A DNA stretch of 64,000 nt from Pseudodonghicola xiamenensis DSM 18339 (GCF_000429365.1 NZ_AUBS01000014.1:41610-105609), one strand, 5' to 3'; counted from the stretch's first letter, positions 8,970 through 18,859 are shown. The notes: generated by a model not told the origin, from the sequence alone. A program made the numbers and translations.

Positions 8970-10015
8970 GCAAGGTTCAGACCATCACAGTGGCCGAGGG
9001 CGACGGGGATCAGCGGCTGGATCGCTGGCTGAAACGGCAGTTTCCCCATATCAGCCAGGGCCGGATCGAAAAGATGTGCCGCAAGGGCGAACTGCGGGTC
9101 GATGGTGGCCGGGTCAAGGCCTCGACCCGGCTGGAAGTCGGCCAGCAGGTGCGGGTGCCGCCGCTGACCGAGGCTGACCAGAGACCGGCGCCGGCAGTCA
9201 GCCGCAGCCGCGTCAGCGATGCGGACGCCAGGATGATCCAGTCCTGCGTGATCTATCGAGACGACGATATCATCGCGCTGAACAAGCCACCGGGGCTTGC
9301 GGTGCAGGGCGGCTCTGGCATGGCCAAGCATGTGGATGGGCTGGGCGAGGCGCTGCGCTTCGGGCTGGAGGAAAATCCGCGGCTGGTGCACCGGCTCGAT
9401 AAGGACACATCGGGGGTGTTGCTGCTGGCGCGTCGGCGCGAGGTGGCCAGCACCCTGACGGCGAGCTTCCGCCATCACGCCACCCGCAAGATCTATTGGG
9501 CGGTGGTCGCTGGCGTGCCGACCCCCTATTTGGGTGAGATCAAGGCCGGGCTGGTCAAGGCCGGTGGTCATGGCGCCAAGGGCGAGGGCGAAAAGATGAT
9601 CGCCGTTCACCCGCGCGATATCGACGATACCCCCGGTGCCAAGCGGGCGCATACGCTTTATGCCACGCTCTACCGCGTTGGCAGCCGCGCCGCCTGGGTG
9701 GCGCTGGAGCCGCTGACCGGGCGCACCCACCAGTTGCGCGTGCATATGGCCGAGATGGGCCACCCGATCGTGGGGGATGGCAAATACGGTGGGTCCGGCC
9801 AGGAGAATCTGGGCGACGGCTGGGGTGCGCAGTTGGGCGGCATCATCAGCAAGAAGCTGCACCTGCATGCCCGCAGCCTGACGTTCGAACATCCGGTGAC
9901 CAAGAAACAGATGATGATCACCGCCGATCTGCCCGAGCATATGAAGCACACCTTCGACACTTTCGGCTGGACCGAGGATCTGGCCGAAGATGATCCGTTC
10001 GAGGCACTGCGGTGA
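8966..10015 (+). CDS. RluC/RluD-family 23S rRNA pseudouridine synthase
   Basis: Converts specific uridines in 23S rRNA (RluA superfamily). An S4 RNA-binding domain lies at about residues 15-70 (RLDRWLKRQFPHISQGRIEK). The synthase domain has the catalytic motif HRLDKDTSG with Asp145, and a later GRTHQLRVHMAEMGHPIVGD. The 349-residue length fits RluC. The start overlaps the crcB stop by four bases, and its stop overlaps the next gene. Whether the targets match E. coli RluC cannot be judged from sequence alone. Confidence 0.9.
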   Translation: MSKVQTITVAEGDGDQRLDRWLKRQFPHISQGRIEKMCRKGELRVDGGRVKASTRLEVGQQVRVPPLTEADQRPAPAVSRSRVSDADARMIQSCVIYRDDDIIALNKPPGLAVQGGSGMAKHVDGLGEALRFGLEENPRLVHRLDKDTSGVLLLARRREVASTLTASFRHHATRKIYWAVVAGVPTPYLGEIKAGLVKAGGHGAKGEGEKMIAVHPRDIDDTPGAKRAHTLYATLYRVGSRAAWVALEPLTGRTHQLRVHMAEMGHPIVGDGKYGGSGQENLGDGWGAQLGGIISKKLHLHARSLTFEHPVTKKQMMITADLPEHMKHTFDTFGWTEDLAEDDPFEALR

Positions 10016-10689
10016 GCCTGCGACTGGTAATTTTCGACGTCGACGGCACCCTGGTCGACAGCCAGGCGGCAATCGTCGCGGCGATGGAGGCGGCATTCGC
10101 CGCGCAGCGGATGGCGGTGCCGCCCCGGGCGGCGATCCTGTCGATTGTCGGCCTGTCGCTGGATCATGCCATGCTGCGATTGGTGCCTGAGGCCGGCGCT
10201 GACACTCGTGCCCGGCTGGTCGAAGGCTACAAGCAAGCCTATCACGATCAGCGCCTGGCCCAGGGCGCGGCGCATTCGCCGCTGTTTCCGGGCGCGTTGG
10301 GGCTGTTGGAGACGCTGCATGCCCAGCCGGAGACGCTGCTGGCGGTGGCCACGGGAAAATCGCGCCGCGGCCTTGATGCGCTGATCGAATCGCATGGGCT
10401 CGGTCGTTTTTTCGTGTCCCGGCAGGTGGCCGACGATCACCCGTCCAAGCCGCATCCCTCGATGATCCATGCCGCGCTTGCCGATACCGGGGTCGAGGCT
10501 GTCGATGCGGCGATGATCGGTGATACCAGTTTCGACATGGAGATGGCACGTGCCGCCGGGGTTGCCGGGGTCGGCGTCGGCTGGGGCTATCACCCGGTGT
10601 CGGCACTGGAGCCGGTGGCGCGCCGGGTCGTGCTGCGGTTTGACGAGGTGACCCCCGCCCTCGATGCAATCTGGAAGGAGCGGACATGA
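10012..10689 (+). CDS. HAD-IA family hydrolase (phosphoglycolate phosphatase-like)
   Basis: Cytosolic phosphatase of the haloacid dehalogenase superfamily. Motif I is DVDGTLVDS at residues 8-16, with Asp8 the expected nucleophile. A cap domain follows (about 17-85), then motif II in AVATGKS, motif III Lys in SKPHP and motif IV IGDTSFDMEMA. The start is GTG at 10012 within the overlap with the preceding stop. The substrate is not readable from sequence: phosphoglycolate, pyrophosphate or a sugar phosphate are all possible for such Gph-like proteins. Confidence 0.88.
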   Translation: MSLRLVIFDVDGTLVDSQAAIVAAMEAAFAAQRMAVPPRAAILSIVGLSLDHAMLRLVPEAGADTRARLVEGYKQAYHDQRLAQGAAHSPLFPGALGLLETLHAQPETLLAVATGKSRRGLDALIESHGLGRFFVSRQVADDHPSKPHPSMIHAALADTGVEAVDAAMIGDTSFDMEMARAAGVAGVGVGWGYHPVSALEPVARRVVLRFDEVTPALDAIWKERT

Positions 10690-11390
10690 GCGAGTGGAAG
10701 CGCAAGCGGTTTTGGGATGAGACGAGTGTTGCCGAGTGCGATGGAGGGTTTCAGGTCCTGCTGGATGGCCGGGTGCTGAAGACACCGGCCAAGTCGGCGC
10801 TGATTCTGCCCACGCGCGCAATGGCCGAGGCCGTGGCCGCCGAATGGGCTGCCCAGGATGGGGAAATCGACCCGGGCAGCATGCCTTTCACACGTTCGGC
10901 CAACGCGGCGATCGACAAGGTTCGCCCGCAGCGGGCCGAGGTCGCCGACATGCTGGCGGACTATGGCGATAGCGATCTCCTGTGTTATCGCGCCGATGCG
11001 CCGCAGGAGCTTGCCGACCGGCAGGCCGCGCAATGGGAGCCGGCGCTCGACTGGGCGGCCGAGACGTTGGGCGCCAGGCTGGAAGCGCGCGAAGGGGTCA
11101 TGCATCGTCCGCAGGATCCCGAAGGGCAGGCACGGTTGCGGGCACATGTTCACCAACTTGATCCGTTCCAGCTTGCCGGCTTTCACGATCTGGTGAGCTT
11201 GACCGGTTCTTTGATCCTTGGCTTTGCCGCGGCGCGGGACTGGCGCGACGCCGATACGATCTGGACGCTCTCGCGGCTTGACGAGCTTTGGCAGGAAGAA
11301 CAGTGGGGCGAGGATGACGAGGCGCAGGAGGCCGCGAATATCAAGCGCGACGCTTTCCTGCACGCCAAGAAATTCTTTGATATCGCCTGA
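10686..11390 (+). CDS. ATP12 family F1-ATPase assembly chaperone
   Basis: Alphaproteobacterial relative of mitochondrial Atp12, which binds the F1 alpha subunit during ATP synthase assembly. The 234 residues start MSEWKRKRFWDETSV and contain the family core (LDGRVLKTPAK, AMAEAVAAEWAAQ, MPFTRSANAAID) and the acidic C-terminal region. Distribution in alphaproteobacteria and mitochondria supports the taxonomic reading. It closes the four-gene overlapping block. Function is inferred from the family. Confidence 0.9.
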   Translation: MSEWKRKRFWDETSVAECDGGFQVLLDGRVLKTPAKSALILPTRAMAEAVAAEWAAQDGEIDPGSMPFTRSANAAIDKVRPQRAEVADMLADYGDSDLLCYRADAPQELADRQAAQWEPALDWAAETLGARLEAREGVMHRPQDPEGQARLRAHVHQLDPFQLAGFHDLVSLTGSLILGFAAARDWRDADTIWTLSRLDELWQEEQWGEDDEAQEAANIKRDAFLHAKKFFDIA

Positions 11391-11546
11391 TTGTTCACGG
11401 ACTGGGCGGGCTGACATTCTCCCGGCGGCGGCTTGGGGGCGACCCATTCAATTGTCTGATCCCGCCCTTGACGTAGCTTGATGAATCCGCCCACACTTAA
11501 GCATGCTGAAGGGGAGATATCCATTTCGGTGTCCGAACCGGTGCAA

Positions 11547-11561
11547 ATTTACCGGGTAAAT
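11547..11561 (+). promoter_or_regulatory. perfect palindrome upstream of bztA (candidate operator)
   Basis: ATTTACC-G-GGTAAAT is a perfect inverted repeat with seven-base arms, 39 bases before the bztA start. A second small hairpin (CCGCCA 11562-11567 / TGGCGG 11575-11580) abuts it. It could be a regulator site or a leader structure in the mRNA; the regulator is unknown. Confidence 0.4.
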
Positions 11562-11600
11562 CCGCCAACGCAGGTGGCGGTAACTCAGGAAGAGGTGAAA

Positions 11601-12617
11601 ATGAAAAAAACCGTATTTTGGGGTGTGCTTACCGTTGCCGGACTGGCTGCGGGCGCAGCCGCTGCGGGGACGATGGATGACGTCAAGGCCCGTGGCAAGC
11701 TGAACTGCGGCGTGTCGACCGGCCTGGTGGGATTTTCTGCACCCGATGCGAATGGTGAGTGGGGTGGCTTCGATGTGGCTGTCTGCCGCGCCGTCGCGGC
11801 TGCCGTGCTGGGGGATCCTTCCGCAGTCGAATTCGTTCCGACAACCGGCAAGACCCGTTTTACCGCGCTGGCCTCGGGTGAGATCGACGTTCTGGCGCGC
11901 AACACCACCTGGACGTTCTCGCGCGATGTCGATCTGAAGTTCGAATTCGTCGGCGTTAACTACTATGACGGTCAGGGCTTCATGGTTCCGAAATCGCTGG
12001 GCGTCAGCTCGGCCAAGGAACTGGATGGCGCCACCGTCTGCATCCAGACCGGCACCACCACCGAGCTGAACCTCGCGGATTTCTTCCGCGCCAACAACAT
12101 CAGCTATGAACCGGTGCCGATTGAAACCAACGCCGAGGCGCAGCAGCAATATCTGGCCGGTGCCTGTGACGTTTACACCACCGATGCGTCCGGCCTGGCC
12201 GCGACCCGCGCCACTTTCGAGAACCCGGGCGATCACGTGATCCTGCCCGAGATCATCTCGAAAGAGCCGCTGGGGCCGCTGGTTCGTCATGGTGACAGCG
12301 AATGGGGCGATGTGGTCCGCTGGACCCTGAACGCGCTGATCGCGGCCGAGGAATACGGCATTACCTCCGCCAATATCGAAGAGCTGTCCAAGGGCACCAA
12401 CAACCCGGAAATCAACCGGATGCTGGGGACCGAAGGCACGCTGGGCGAAATGCTGGGCCTGGACAAGGAATGGGCCAAGCGGGCGATTTCCGCCGGCGGC
12501 AACTATGGCGAAATCTTTGCCAAGACCATCGGTGAAAACACTCCGGTCGGTCTGGCACGCGGGCTGAACGCCCAGTGGACCGATGGTGGCCTGATGTATT
12601 CGCCGCCGTTCCGGTAA
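11601..12617 (+). CDS. bztA: amino-acid ABC transporter periplasmic binding protein (BztA/AapJ type)
   Basis: Solute receptor of the glutamate/glutamine/aspartate/asparagine importer known from Rhodobacter capsulatus (Bzt) and Rhizobium (Aap). The ATG at 11601 follows AGGAAGAGG and gives a signal peptide (MKKTVFWGVLTVAGLAAGA) with cleavage after an Ala-rich segment. The mature part shows KLNCGVSTGLVGFSAPD, GFDVAVCRAVAAAVLGD and TTGKTRFTALASGEIDVL, typical of family 3 binding proteins. The 338-residue length fits. It is followed by a strong terminator before the permease genes, which should raise its level relative to the rest. Confidence 0.92.
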   Translation: MKKTVFWGVLTVAGLAAGAAAAGTMDDVKARGKLNCGVSTGLVGFSAPDANGEWGGFDVAVCRAVAAAVLGDPSAVEFVPTTGKTRFTALASGEIDVLARNTTWTFSRDVDLKFEFVGVNYYDGQGFMVPKSLGVSSAKELDGATVCIQTGTTTELNLADFFRANNISYEPVPIETNAEAQQQYLAGACDVYTTDASGLAATRATFENPGDHVILPEIISKEPLGPLVRHGDSEWGDVVRWTLNALIAAEEYGITSANIEELSKGTNNPEINRMLGTEGTLGEMLGLDKEWAKRAISAGGNYGEIFAKTIGENTPVGLARGLNAQWTDGGLMYSPPFR

Positions 12618-12632
12618 CATGATCTGCAATCA

Positions 12633-12660
12633 GGGCGCGGGCATTTCCCGCGCCCTTTTT
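12633..12660 (+). terminator. terminator/attenuator between bztA and bztB
   Basis: GGGCGCGGG (12633-12641) and CCCGCGCCC (12647-12655) form a perfect nine-base-pair stem with a five-base loop, directly followed by TTTTT. Its place inside the operon suggests partial termination after the binding-protein gene. Confidence 0.85.
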
Positions 12661-12750
12661 GTATTTGAAAGATAACAGGTCCTGTCTTCACGGAGCGGGG
12701 AAAAACCCCGCCGGAGGAAAAGACTGCGACGCACGGGGATTGCAACGGTC

Positions 12751-14019
12751 ATGACAACTATTACCGACCCGCCGAAACAACAATTTCGGCTGTCTATGTT
12801 GATTTACGACACGCGATATCGGTCAGCCACCATCCAAGTGGTCGCACTGATCGCCTTCATGCTTTTGGCCGCCTGGCTGATTGATAATACCGCCCGGAAC
12901 ATGATGCTGCTGGGTAAAACGATCAATTTCGGTTTTTTCGGCGAGCCGGCCAGTTATGACATCAATCAGCGGCTGCTGGATTACACCTCTCGGGACACGC
13001 ACCTCAGGGCGGCGCTGATCGGGCTGCTGAACACGCTGGTGGTGGCAATTCTGGGCTGTGCCACCGCCACGGCGGTGGGCGTTCTGGTTGGGGTGCTGAG
13101 ATTGTCGCACAACTGGCTGATCGCCCGGCTGATGACAATCTATGTAGAAATGTTCCGCAACGTGCCGGTGCTTTTGTGGATTGTCTTCATCATGGCCATC
13201 ATGATCGAGACGTTGCCGGCCCCGAGTGCCTTTCGGGGGGACAATGCCACCGCCAGTATGCTGCTGGGCGATACCGTGGCACTGACCAACCGGGGCATCT
13301 ATATCCCGGAGGCGCTGTTTTCCCGCAGTCTGGGCGATATCCATTTCTTCGGGGCCAGCAGCCTGCGGTTCGATGTCAGTCTCGATCTGATCGCCTTTCT
13401 GATCGTGCTGGGGGCCGGGCTTTGGGCATCGCATCGCATCAAGCGGCGGGCTGATCGTATGCAGGAGGAGACCGGGAACCGTCCGACCACCTGGTATCTG
13501 CGGGTCGGCGTGGTGCTGGTTCCGGTGGTCATCCTGCTGGTGGCGCTGGGGTTTCACCTCGGATACCCTGAGCTGAAGGGCTTCAACTTTTCGGGTGGCA
13601 CCCATCTGCGCAATTCGCTGATCGCGCTCTGGTTGGCACTGTCGCTTTATACCGCCGCGTTCATTGCGGAAATCGTGCGCGCGGGGATCCTGGCGATCTC
13701 GAACGGCCAGACCGAAGCCGCCGCCGCGCTGGGGCTGCGACCGGGCCGGGTCATGCGGCTGGTGATCCTGCCGCAGGCGCTGCGTGTCATCGTGCCGCCG
13801 CTGATCTCGCAATATCTGAACCTGACCAAGAACTCCTCTCTGGCGATCGCGGTGGGCTATATGGACATCACCGGCACGCTGGGCGGCATCACCATGAACC
13901 AGACCGGGAAAGAGCTGGAATGCGTTCTGCTGCTGATGCTGATCTATCTGATCATTTCTCTGAGCATTTCGGGGGTGATGAACTGGTACAATGAATCCGT
14001 GAAGCTGAAGGAGCGCTGA
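12751..14019 (+). CDS. bztB: amino-acid ABC transporter permease (BztB/AapQ type)
   Basis: Inner-membrane permease of the acidic amino acid/amide importer. The 422-residue protein has an N-terminal transmembrane segment near residue 30, a large periplasmic region, several further helices, and the EAA loop (EIVRAGILAISNGQTEAAAA, then LGLRPGRV) that contacts the ATPase. The C-terminal part reads YLNLTKNSSLAIAVGYMDIT as in other AapQ/BztB proteins. It has one base between its stop and the bztC start, so translation is likely coupled. Confidence 0.92.
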   Translation: MTTITDPPKQQFRLSMLIYDTRYRSATIQVVALIAFMLLAAWLIDNTARNMMLLGKTINFGFFGEPASYDINQRLLDYTSRDTHLRAALIGLLNTLVVAILGCATATAVGVLVGVLRLSHNWLIARLMTIYVEMFRNVPVLLWIVFIMAIMIETLPAPSAFRGDNATASMLLGDTVALTNRGIYIPEALFSRSLGDIHFFGASSLRFDVSLDLIAFLIVLGAGLWASHRIKRRADRMQEETGNRPTTWYLRVGVVLVPVVILLVALGFHLGYPELKGFNFSGGTHLRNSLIALWLALSLYTAAFIAEIVRAGILAISNGQTEAAAALGLRPGRVMRLVILPQALRVIVPPLISQYLNLTKNSSLAIAVGYMDITGTLGGITMNQTGKELECVLLLMLIYLIISLSISGVMNWYNESVKLKER

Positions 14020-14020
14020 G

Positions 14021-15862
14021 ATGAGCAAGCAACTCGCCTATGTCCGCACCGAAATGCTTCCGCAGCAAACACCGCCGGTGACCTCGGTCGGGATGCTCGG
14101 CTGGCTGCGCGGAAATCTGTTTTCCGGCTGGCTCAATACGGGGCTGACACTGATTTCGCTGGTGGCAATCATCATGGTGCTTTCGGCGGTGGTGCCTTGG
14201 GTCCTGTCGCCGACGTGGCAGGCCACCTCGCTGACCGAATGTCGTGGGATCCTGCATGAACTGGGCCGCGATGGCCATTTCTCCGGCGCCTGCTGGGGGG
14301 TGATCCGTGACCGCTGGGTCCAGCTTTTCTTTGGCTTCTATCCCGCCGATCTTTATTGGCGGCCAATCTTGGCCTTCCTTCTGCTGGCCGTGGCCCTGGC
14401 CCCGATCCTGTTTTCGGACAAGGTGCCGGCAAAGCTTCTGTGGTTCTCGGCGGCCTTTCCGCTCCTCTTTCCCTGGTTGCTCTGGGGCGGGGCCTTCTGG
14501 GGGCCGCTTCTGATCCTTGCCGGGTTGGTTCTGGCCTATCTGGTGTTTCTGCAGGTCAGCCGGGCCAGCAGCACCTTGCCCGGGCTTATCGCTGCGGTGA
14601 TCTTTGCCGCGGCCTGGTTCCTCTGGGGAATGGGGCTGATAACCGGCGCGATCAACTACGGGCTGGGCTCTGCCCGGATGGAGGGCACGCGGGCCGCTCT
14701 GGAGCTTCGCGTTGACGGGCTCGAAACCCGGGAGGCTGAGATCGACCAGGCCATTGCCTCCGCTCAGGATGCCGTGAGGGAGGTGATGAGCGGCGAGGCC
14801 GAGGCCGTTGCGTCGGGGGATGGGGCTTATCGTGCCCTGATCGCCCGTGCCGCCGCTCCGCGTGACAGGCTCAATACGCTGCAGTCCGAAAAGGCGCTGC
14901 TCGATGAAGCCCTGTTTTCCGCGCAGTCCCTGCTGGGCCGGATCGAGGTGCTGAAGGGGCAGGAAGAGGCGTTGCCGCGGCTGAAGCAAGAGGCCGAGGC
15001 CGCGCGCGCGGCCCTGCCCAGGACTGTCAGGAAGATTGATACCGATATCGGCCTCGAGGCGCTGAAACAGCGGATTCTGAGCGGCGAGGCCAAGGTTCCG
15101 GCGGAAGATATGGCCCAGCTTGACCGGGTCCTGGGGCTCGAGACCAACCTGCGCTCGGTCATCCTCGCAATCGACAGAACCTATGCGGATGTCGCGATGA
15201 TCGGTCTCAGGCCGGTCACCAGCCGTGATTTCGGCGGCATGATGCTGTCGATCACCATCGGGGTGGTGGCGATCGCCTGTTCGCTGCCGCTGGGCATCCT
15301 GCTGGCGCTGGGGCGGCGATCTGACATGATGATCGTCAAATACCTCTGCGTCGGTTTTATCGAGTTCATCCGCGGTGTGCCGCTGATTACCCTTCTGTTC
15401 GTGGCCTCGACGCTTTTGAACATTTTCATGCCGCCAGATACCAAGTTCGACATCATCTTGCGGGTGCTGATCATGGTCACGCTGTTCGCGTCGGCCTATA
15501 TGGCCGAGGTGATCCGGGGCGGCCTGGCCGCCTTGCCGAAGGGGCAGTACGAAGGCGCCGATTCGCTCGGGCTGAACTACTGGCAGGCGCAGCGGCTGGT
15601 GATCATGCCGCAGGCGCTGAAGATCTCGATCCCCGGGATCGTCTCGACCTTCATCGGGGTGTTCAAGGACACCACGCTGGTGTCGATCATCGGGTTGCTC
15701 GATCCGCTGGGCCTGTCGAACTCGATCCGCGCCGATGCCAACTGGAACGGTATCGTGTGGGAGCTTTACGGCTTTATCGCGCTGATCTTCTTCCTCTTCT
15801 GCTTCGGCATGTCCCGGTATTCCATGTATCTGGAGCGCAAGCTTCAGACCGGCCACAGGTAA
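14021..15862 (+). CDS. bztC: amino-acid ABC transporter permease (BztC/AapM type) with large coiled-coil insertion
   Basis: Second permease of the Bzt-type importer. The EAA loop (EVIRGGLAALPKGQYEGADS) is at about residues 496-515 and a C-terminal helix bundle follows. At 613 residues it is much longer than the 430-odd typical of the family. The extra length is a hydrophilic, Ala/Glu/Leu-rich segment at about residues 218-395 (for example LETREAEIDQAIASAQDAV) with heptad-like spacing, predicted by eye to be coiled coil, placed between the membrane helices of the N-terminal half and the transport core. The frame is open throughout, with no sign of a frameshift. Confidence 0.9.
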   Translation: MSKQLAYVRTEMLPQQTPPVTSVGMLGWLRGNLFSGWLNTGLTLISLVAIIMVLSAVVPWVLSPTWQATSLTECRGILHELGRDGHFSGACWGVIRDRWVQLFFGFYPADLYWRPILAFLLLAVALAPILFSDKVPAKLLWFSAAFPLLFPWLLWGGAFWGPLLILAGLVLAYLVFLQVSRASSTLPGLIAAVIFAAAWFLWGMGLITGAINYGLGSARMEGTRAALELRVDGLETREAEIDQAIASAQDAVREVMSGEAEAVASGDGAYRALIARAAAPRDRLNTLQSEKALLDEALFSAQSLLGRIEVLKGQEEALPRLKQEAEAARAALPRTVRKIDTDIGLEALKQRILSGEAKVPAEDMAQLDRVLGLETNLRSVILAIDRTYADVAMIGLRPVTSRDFGGMMLSITIGVVAIACSLPLGILLALGRRSDMMIVKYLCVGFIEFIRGVPLITLLFVASTLLNIFMPPDTKFDIILRVLIMVTLFASAYMAEVIRGGLAALPKGQYEGADSLGLNYWQAQRLVIMPQALKISIPGIVSTFIGVFKDTTLVSIIGLLDPLGLSNSIRADANWNGIVWELYGFIALIFFLFCFGMSRYSMYLERKLQTGHR

Positions 15863-15871
15863 GGAAACGCT

Positions 15872-16663
<792 letters not shown>

Positions 16664-16687
16664 AGACTGTGGAAGCGACAGGGACGG

Positions 16688-16711
16688 GGCCGGGCCATGC
16701 GCCCGGCCTTT
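16688..16711 (+). terminator. terminator after bztD
   Basis: GGCCGGGC (16688-16695) and GCCCGGCC (16701-16708) form a perfect eight-base-pair stem followed by TTTCTC. It lies between bztD and a convergent gene. Confidence 0.75.
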
Positions 16712-16712
16712 C

Positions 16713-17210
16713 TCATGCCTCGGTCAGCTCGCGCGGGACGATGAAATCCACCACTGTTGCCCCGCGCCAGGCGATGCGGGACCAGTCGTCAATGTCGAAA
16801 TCGACAACCAGGGTCGCCCCGGTGGGATAGCTGGCGAACTTGGGGTGATCCGGCGGTTCCGGCAGAATCTCGGCTGCGAACTGGCCCAGGCCGGGATTGT
16901 GTCCCACCAGCAACACGGTGTTTCCCTTCGCCTGTGACAACAGCCGCAGGATCTGGTTGGCGGTCACCAGATACAGATGTTCGCTGACCTCGGCGGGTAG
17001 ATCGAATCCCATGCGCGCATAGGTATCTTGCGTGCGCCGGGCCGAGGAGGTCAACACCTGGTCGGGGACATAGCCCTTGCGGCGCAGCCAGTCGCCCAGG
17101 GCTTCGGCCGCGCGTTTGCCGCGTTTGTTCAGTGGCCGGTCTGGGTCTGACAGTTCGGGATTGTCCCAGGCGGATTTGGCGTGACGGGTCAGGATCAGGC
17201 GGCGGGTCAT
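16713..17210 (-). CDS. SixA-like histidine phosphatase
   Basis: Member of the histidine phosphatase (phosphoglycerate mutase) superfamily, SixA branch. The N-terminus MTRRLILTRHAKSAWDN contains the catalytic RHAKS motif; the second histidine is in VLLVGHNPGL. The ATG at 17210 is chosen because it starts the family core and overlaps the upstream gene's stop (ATGA); the longer upstream reading frame adds an unrelated basic stretch. The 165-residue length matches SixA. In E. coli SixA acts on phospho-histidine of phosphotransfer proteins; the target here is unknown. Confidence 0.87.
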   Translation of the reverse strand: MTRRLILTRHAKSAWDNPELSDPDRPLNKRGKRAAEALGDWLRRKGYVPDQVLTSSARRTQDTYARMGFDLPAEVSEHLYLVTANQILRLLSQAKGNTVLLVGHNPGLGQFAAEILPEPPDHPKFASYPTGATLVVDFDIDDWSRIAWRGATVVDFIVPRELTEA

Positions 17211-17866
17211 CGGTGAAAAGACCTCATATGATGGGCAGATTGTGCCGGGGCACGGTTTGCGCCCCGACTGACCGGGCAGGCGCGGCGCACCGCGCACCCT
17301 TCCATCATACAGGATTTTCCCGCCGCGCGGTCGAGAAAGGCGTGGCATCTTGGCACATCATAGGGATGGTCCGGGCCGAGGGCCCCGACCGGGCAGGCCG
17401 ACAGGCAGGGTTTACCGCTACAGCTTTCGCAGGGGGAGAGCGCCTGTGGTGCGGGAAAGGCCATGGCATCTGCAAAATGCAGCGCCCCGCGATAAGAGAT
17501 CATCATTCCGACCTGATCATGCACCAGCATGCCGGTGGGGCTGGAAAAGGCACGACCGGATTTTTGTGCCCAGTCGATGAAGGGCGCATAGGGCGGGCCG
17601 CCGAAGGGATAATACGCGACCGCGCCGAAGCGGTCTGACAATCCGCCCACCACACGGGTGGACCAGCGATCAATCGGGTCTGGGGTGCCATCGACCCATT
17701 CGGGCGCCGCGGTCAGGATATTCCAGAACCCGGGGCCGGCGCCCAGCAGGATTAGCGTGCCACCGGACAGCCCTTTGGCCCCGCTGGCGGCAACGTCAAG
17801 CGCCCCCATGACGATCATCCCGGCCGCCTCAGTCGCCTGGCGAATCGCGTCATAGGGGGCTGTCAT
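17207..17866 (-). CDS. 4Fe-4S ferredoxin-domain protein, related to QueG C-terminal region
   Basis: A 219-residue protein whose C-terminal third has two cysteine clusters: CESCSGKPCLSACP (about residues 144-157) and a later C...CMMEGCAVRRACP, as in proteins related to the iron-sulfur half of epoxyqueuosine reductase. The N-terminal two thirds (GALDVAASGAKGLSGGTLIL, YYPFGGPPYAPFIDWAQKSG) resembles the cobalamin-binding reductase fold only loosely and lacks motifs I can name. It is too short to be a full QueG. It is translationally coupled to the SixA-like gene downstream. Function unknown; a redox role is inferred. Confidence 0.72.
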   Translation of the reverse strand: MTAPYDAIRQATEAAGMIVMGALDVAASGAKGLSGGTLILLGAGPGFWNILTAAPEWVDGTPDPIDRWSTRVVGGLSDRFGAVAYYPFGGPPYAPFIDWAQKSGRAFSSPTGMLVHDQVGMMISYRGALHFADAMAFPAPQALSPCESCSGKPCLSACPVGALGPDHPYDVPRCHAFLDRAAGKSCMMEGCAVRRACPVSRGANRAPAQSAHHMRSFHR

Positions 17867-17870
17867 GGGC

Positions 17871-18734
17871 TCAGCCCTTACGGATTAAAGACCCCGCACC
17901 GTGTTCGGTGAAGAGTTCTAGCAGTACGGCATTGGGGGCGCGGCCGTCCAGGATCACCACGGCCCGTACGCCGCCCTCGATGGCGTCCAGCGCGGTTTCG
18001 GTCTTGGGGATCATGCCGCCGGCGATCACGCCCTCTTCGGTCATCTCTTTGATCTGCGCGGCGGTCAGCTCGGTCAGCACCTCGCCGGCGGCGTTCTTCA
18101 CGCCCGACACATCGGTCAGCAGCAGCAGCCGGTCGGCCTTGAGCCCCGCGGCGATGGCGCCGGCGGCGGTATCGCCGTTGACGTTAAAGGTTTCGCCATT
18201 TCGACCGGCGCCGATCGGGGCGATCACCGGGATGATGTCATGGGCGAAGAGATCGCGCAGGATGGTCGGGTTCATCTCGGCAGGGGTGCCGACGAACCCC
18301 AGCGCCGGATCGGTCTGGTCACAGACCATCAGATTGGCGTCCTTGCCCGACAGGCCCACGGCCTTGCCGCCCTGCCGGTTCACCGCCTGCACGATCCGCT
18401 TGTTGACGAGACCGGAGAGCACCATTTCGACGACTTCGACAGTAAGCTGGTCAGTCACCCGCTTGCCGTTGACGAATTCCGACTTGGCACCCAGCTTGTC
18501 GAGCATGGCATTGATCATCGGACCGCCGCCATGGACGATTACCGGGTTCACCCCCACCTGTCGCATCAGCACCACATCGCGGGCAAAGCTTTCCATAGCT
18601 TCGTCGCTGCCCATGGCGTGGCCGCCCAGCTTGATCACGACAATGGCATCGTCGTAGCGCTGCAGATAGGGCAGGGCGCTCGACAAGGTGGCGGCGGTGG
18701 CAATCCAGTCGCGGTTCATATCCTGTGTCTTCAT
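17871..18734 (-). CDS. argB: acetylglutamate kinase
   Basis: Second enzyme of arginine biosynthesis, phosphorylating N-acetyl-L-glutamate. Motifs of the amino-acid kinase family are clear: [11 protein letters not shown] (about residues 34-44), [26 protein letters not shown], and the nucleotide site [15 protein letters not shown] place the start at 18734 ([10 protein letters not shown]); ATG codons at 18755 and 18719 are also in frame, and the latter matches the shortest family members. It heads a minus-strand run with the ferredoxin-like and SixA-like genes and is divergent from an SDR gene. Confidence 0.93.
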   Translation of the reverse strand: MKTQDMNRDWIATAATLSSALPYLQRYDDAIVVIKLGGHAMGSDEAMESFARDVVLMRQVGVNPVIVHGGGPMINAMLDKLGAKSEFVNGKRVTDQLTVEVVEMVLSGLVNKRIVQAVNRQGGKAVGLSGKDANLMVCDQTDPALGFVGTPAEMNPTILRDLFAHDIIPVIAPIGAGRNGETFNVNGDTAAGAIAAGLKADRLLLLTDVSGVKNAAGEVLTELTAAQIKEMTEEGVIAGGMIPKTETALDAIEGGVRAVVILDGRAPNAVLLELFTEHGAGSLIRKG

Positions 18735-18859
18735 TCGAGGCTCGATGGGTTCCATTGCTGCATGGTGTTACGCGCTTCCGCCCTCTCTGCCAAGTGTCCG
18801 TTGCCGCCGTCGTCACGGCTGCTAGAATCCGCTCGGATAACTTCGTCGGAGGGGCGATC

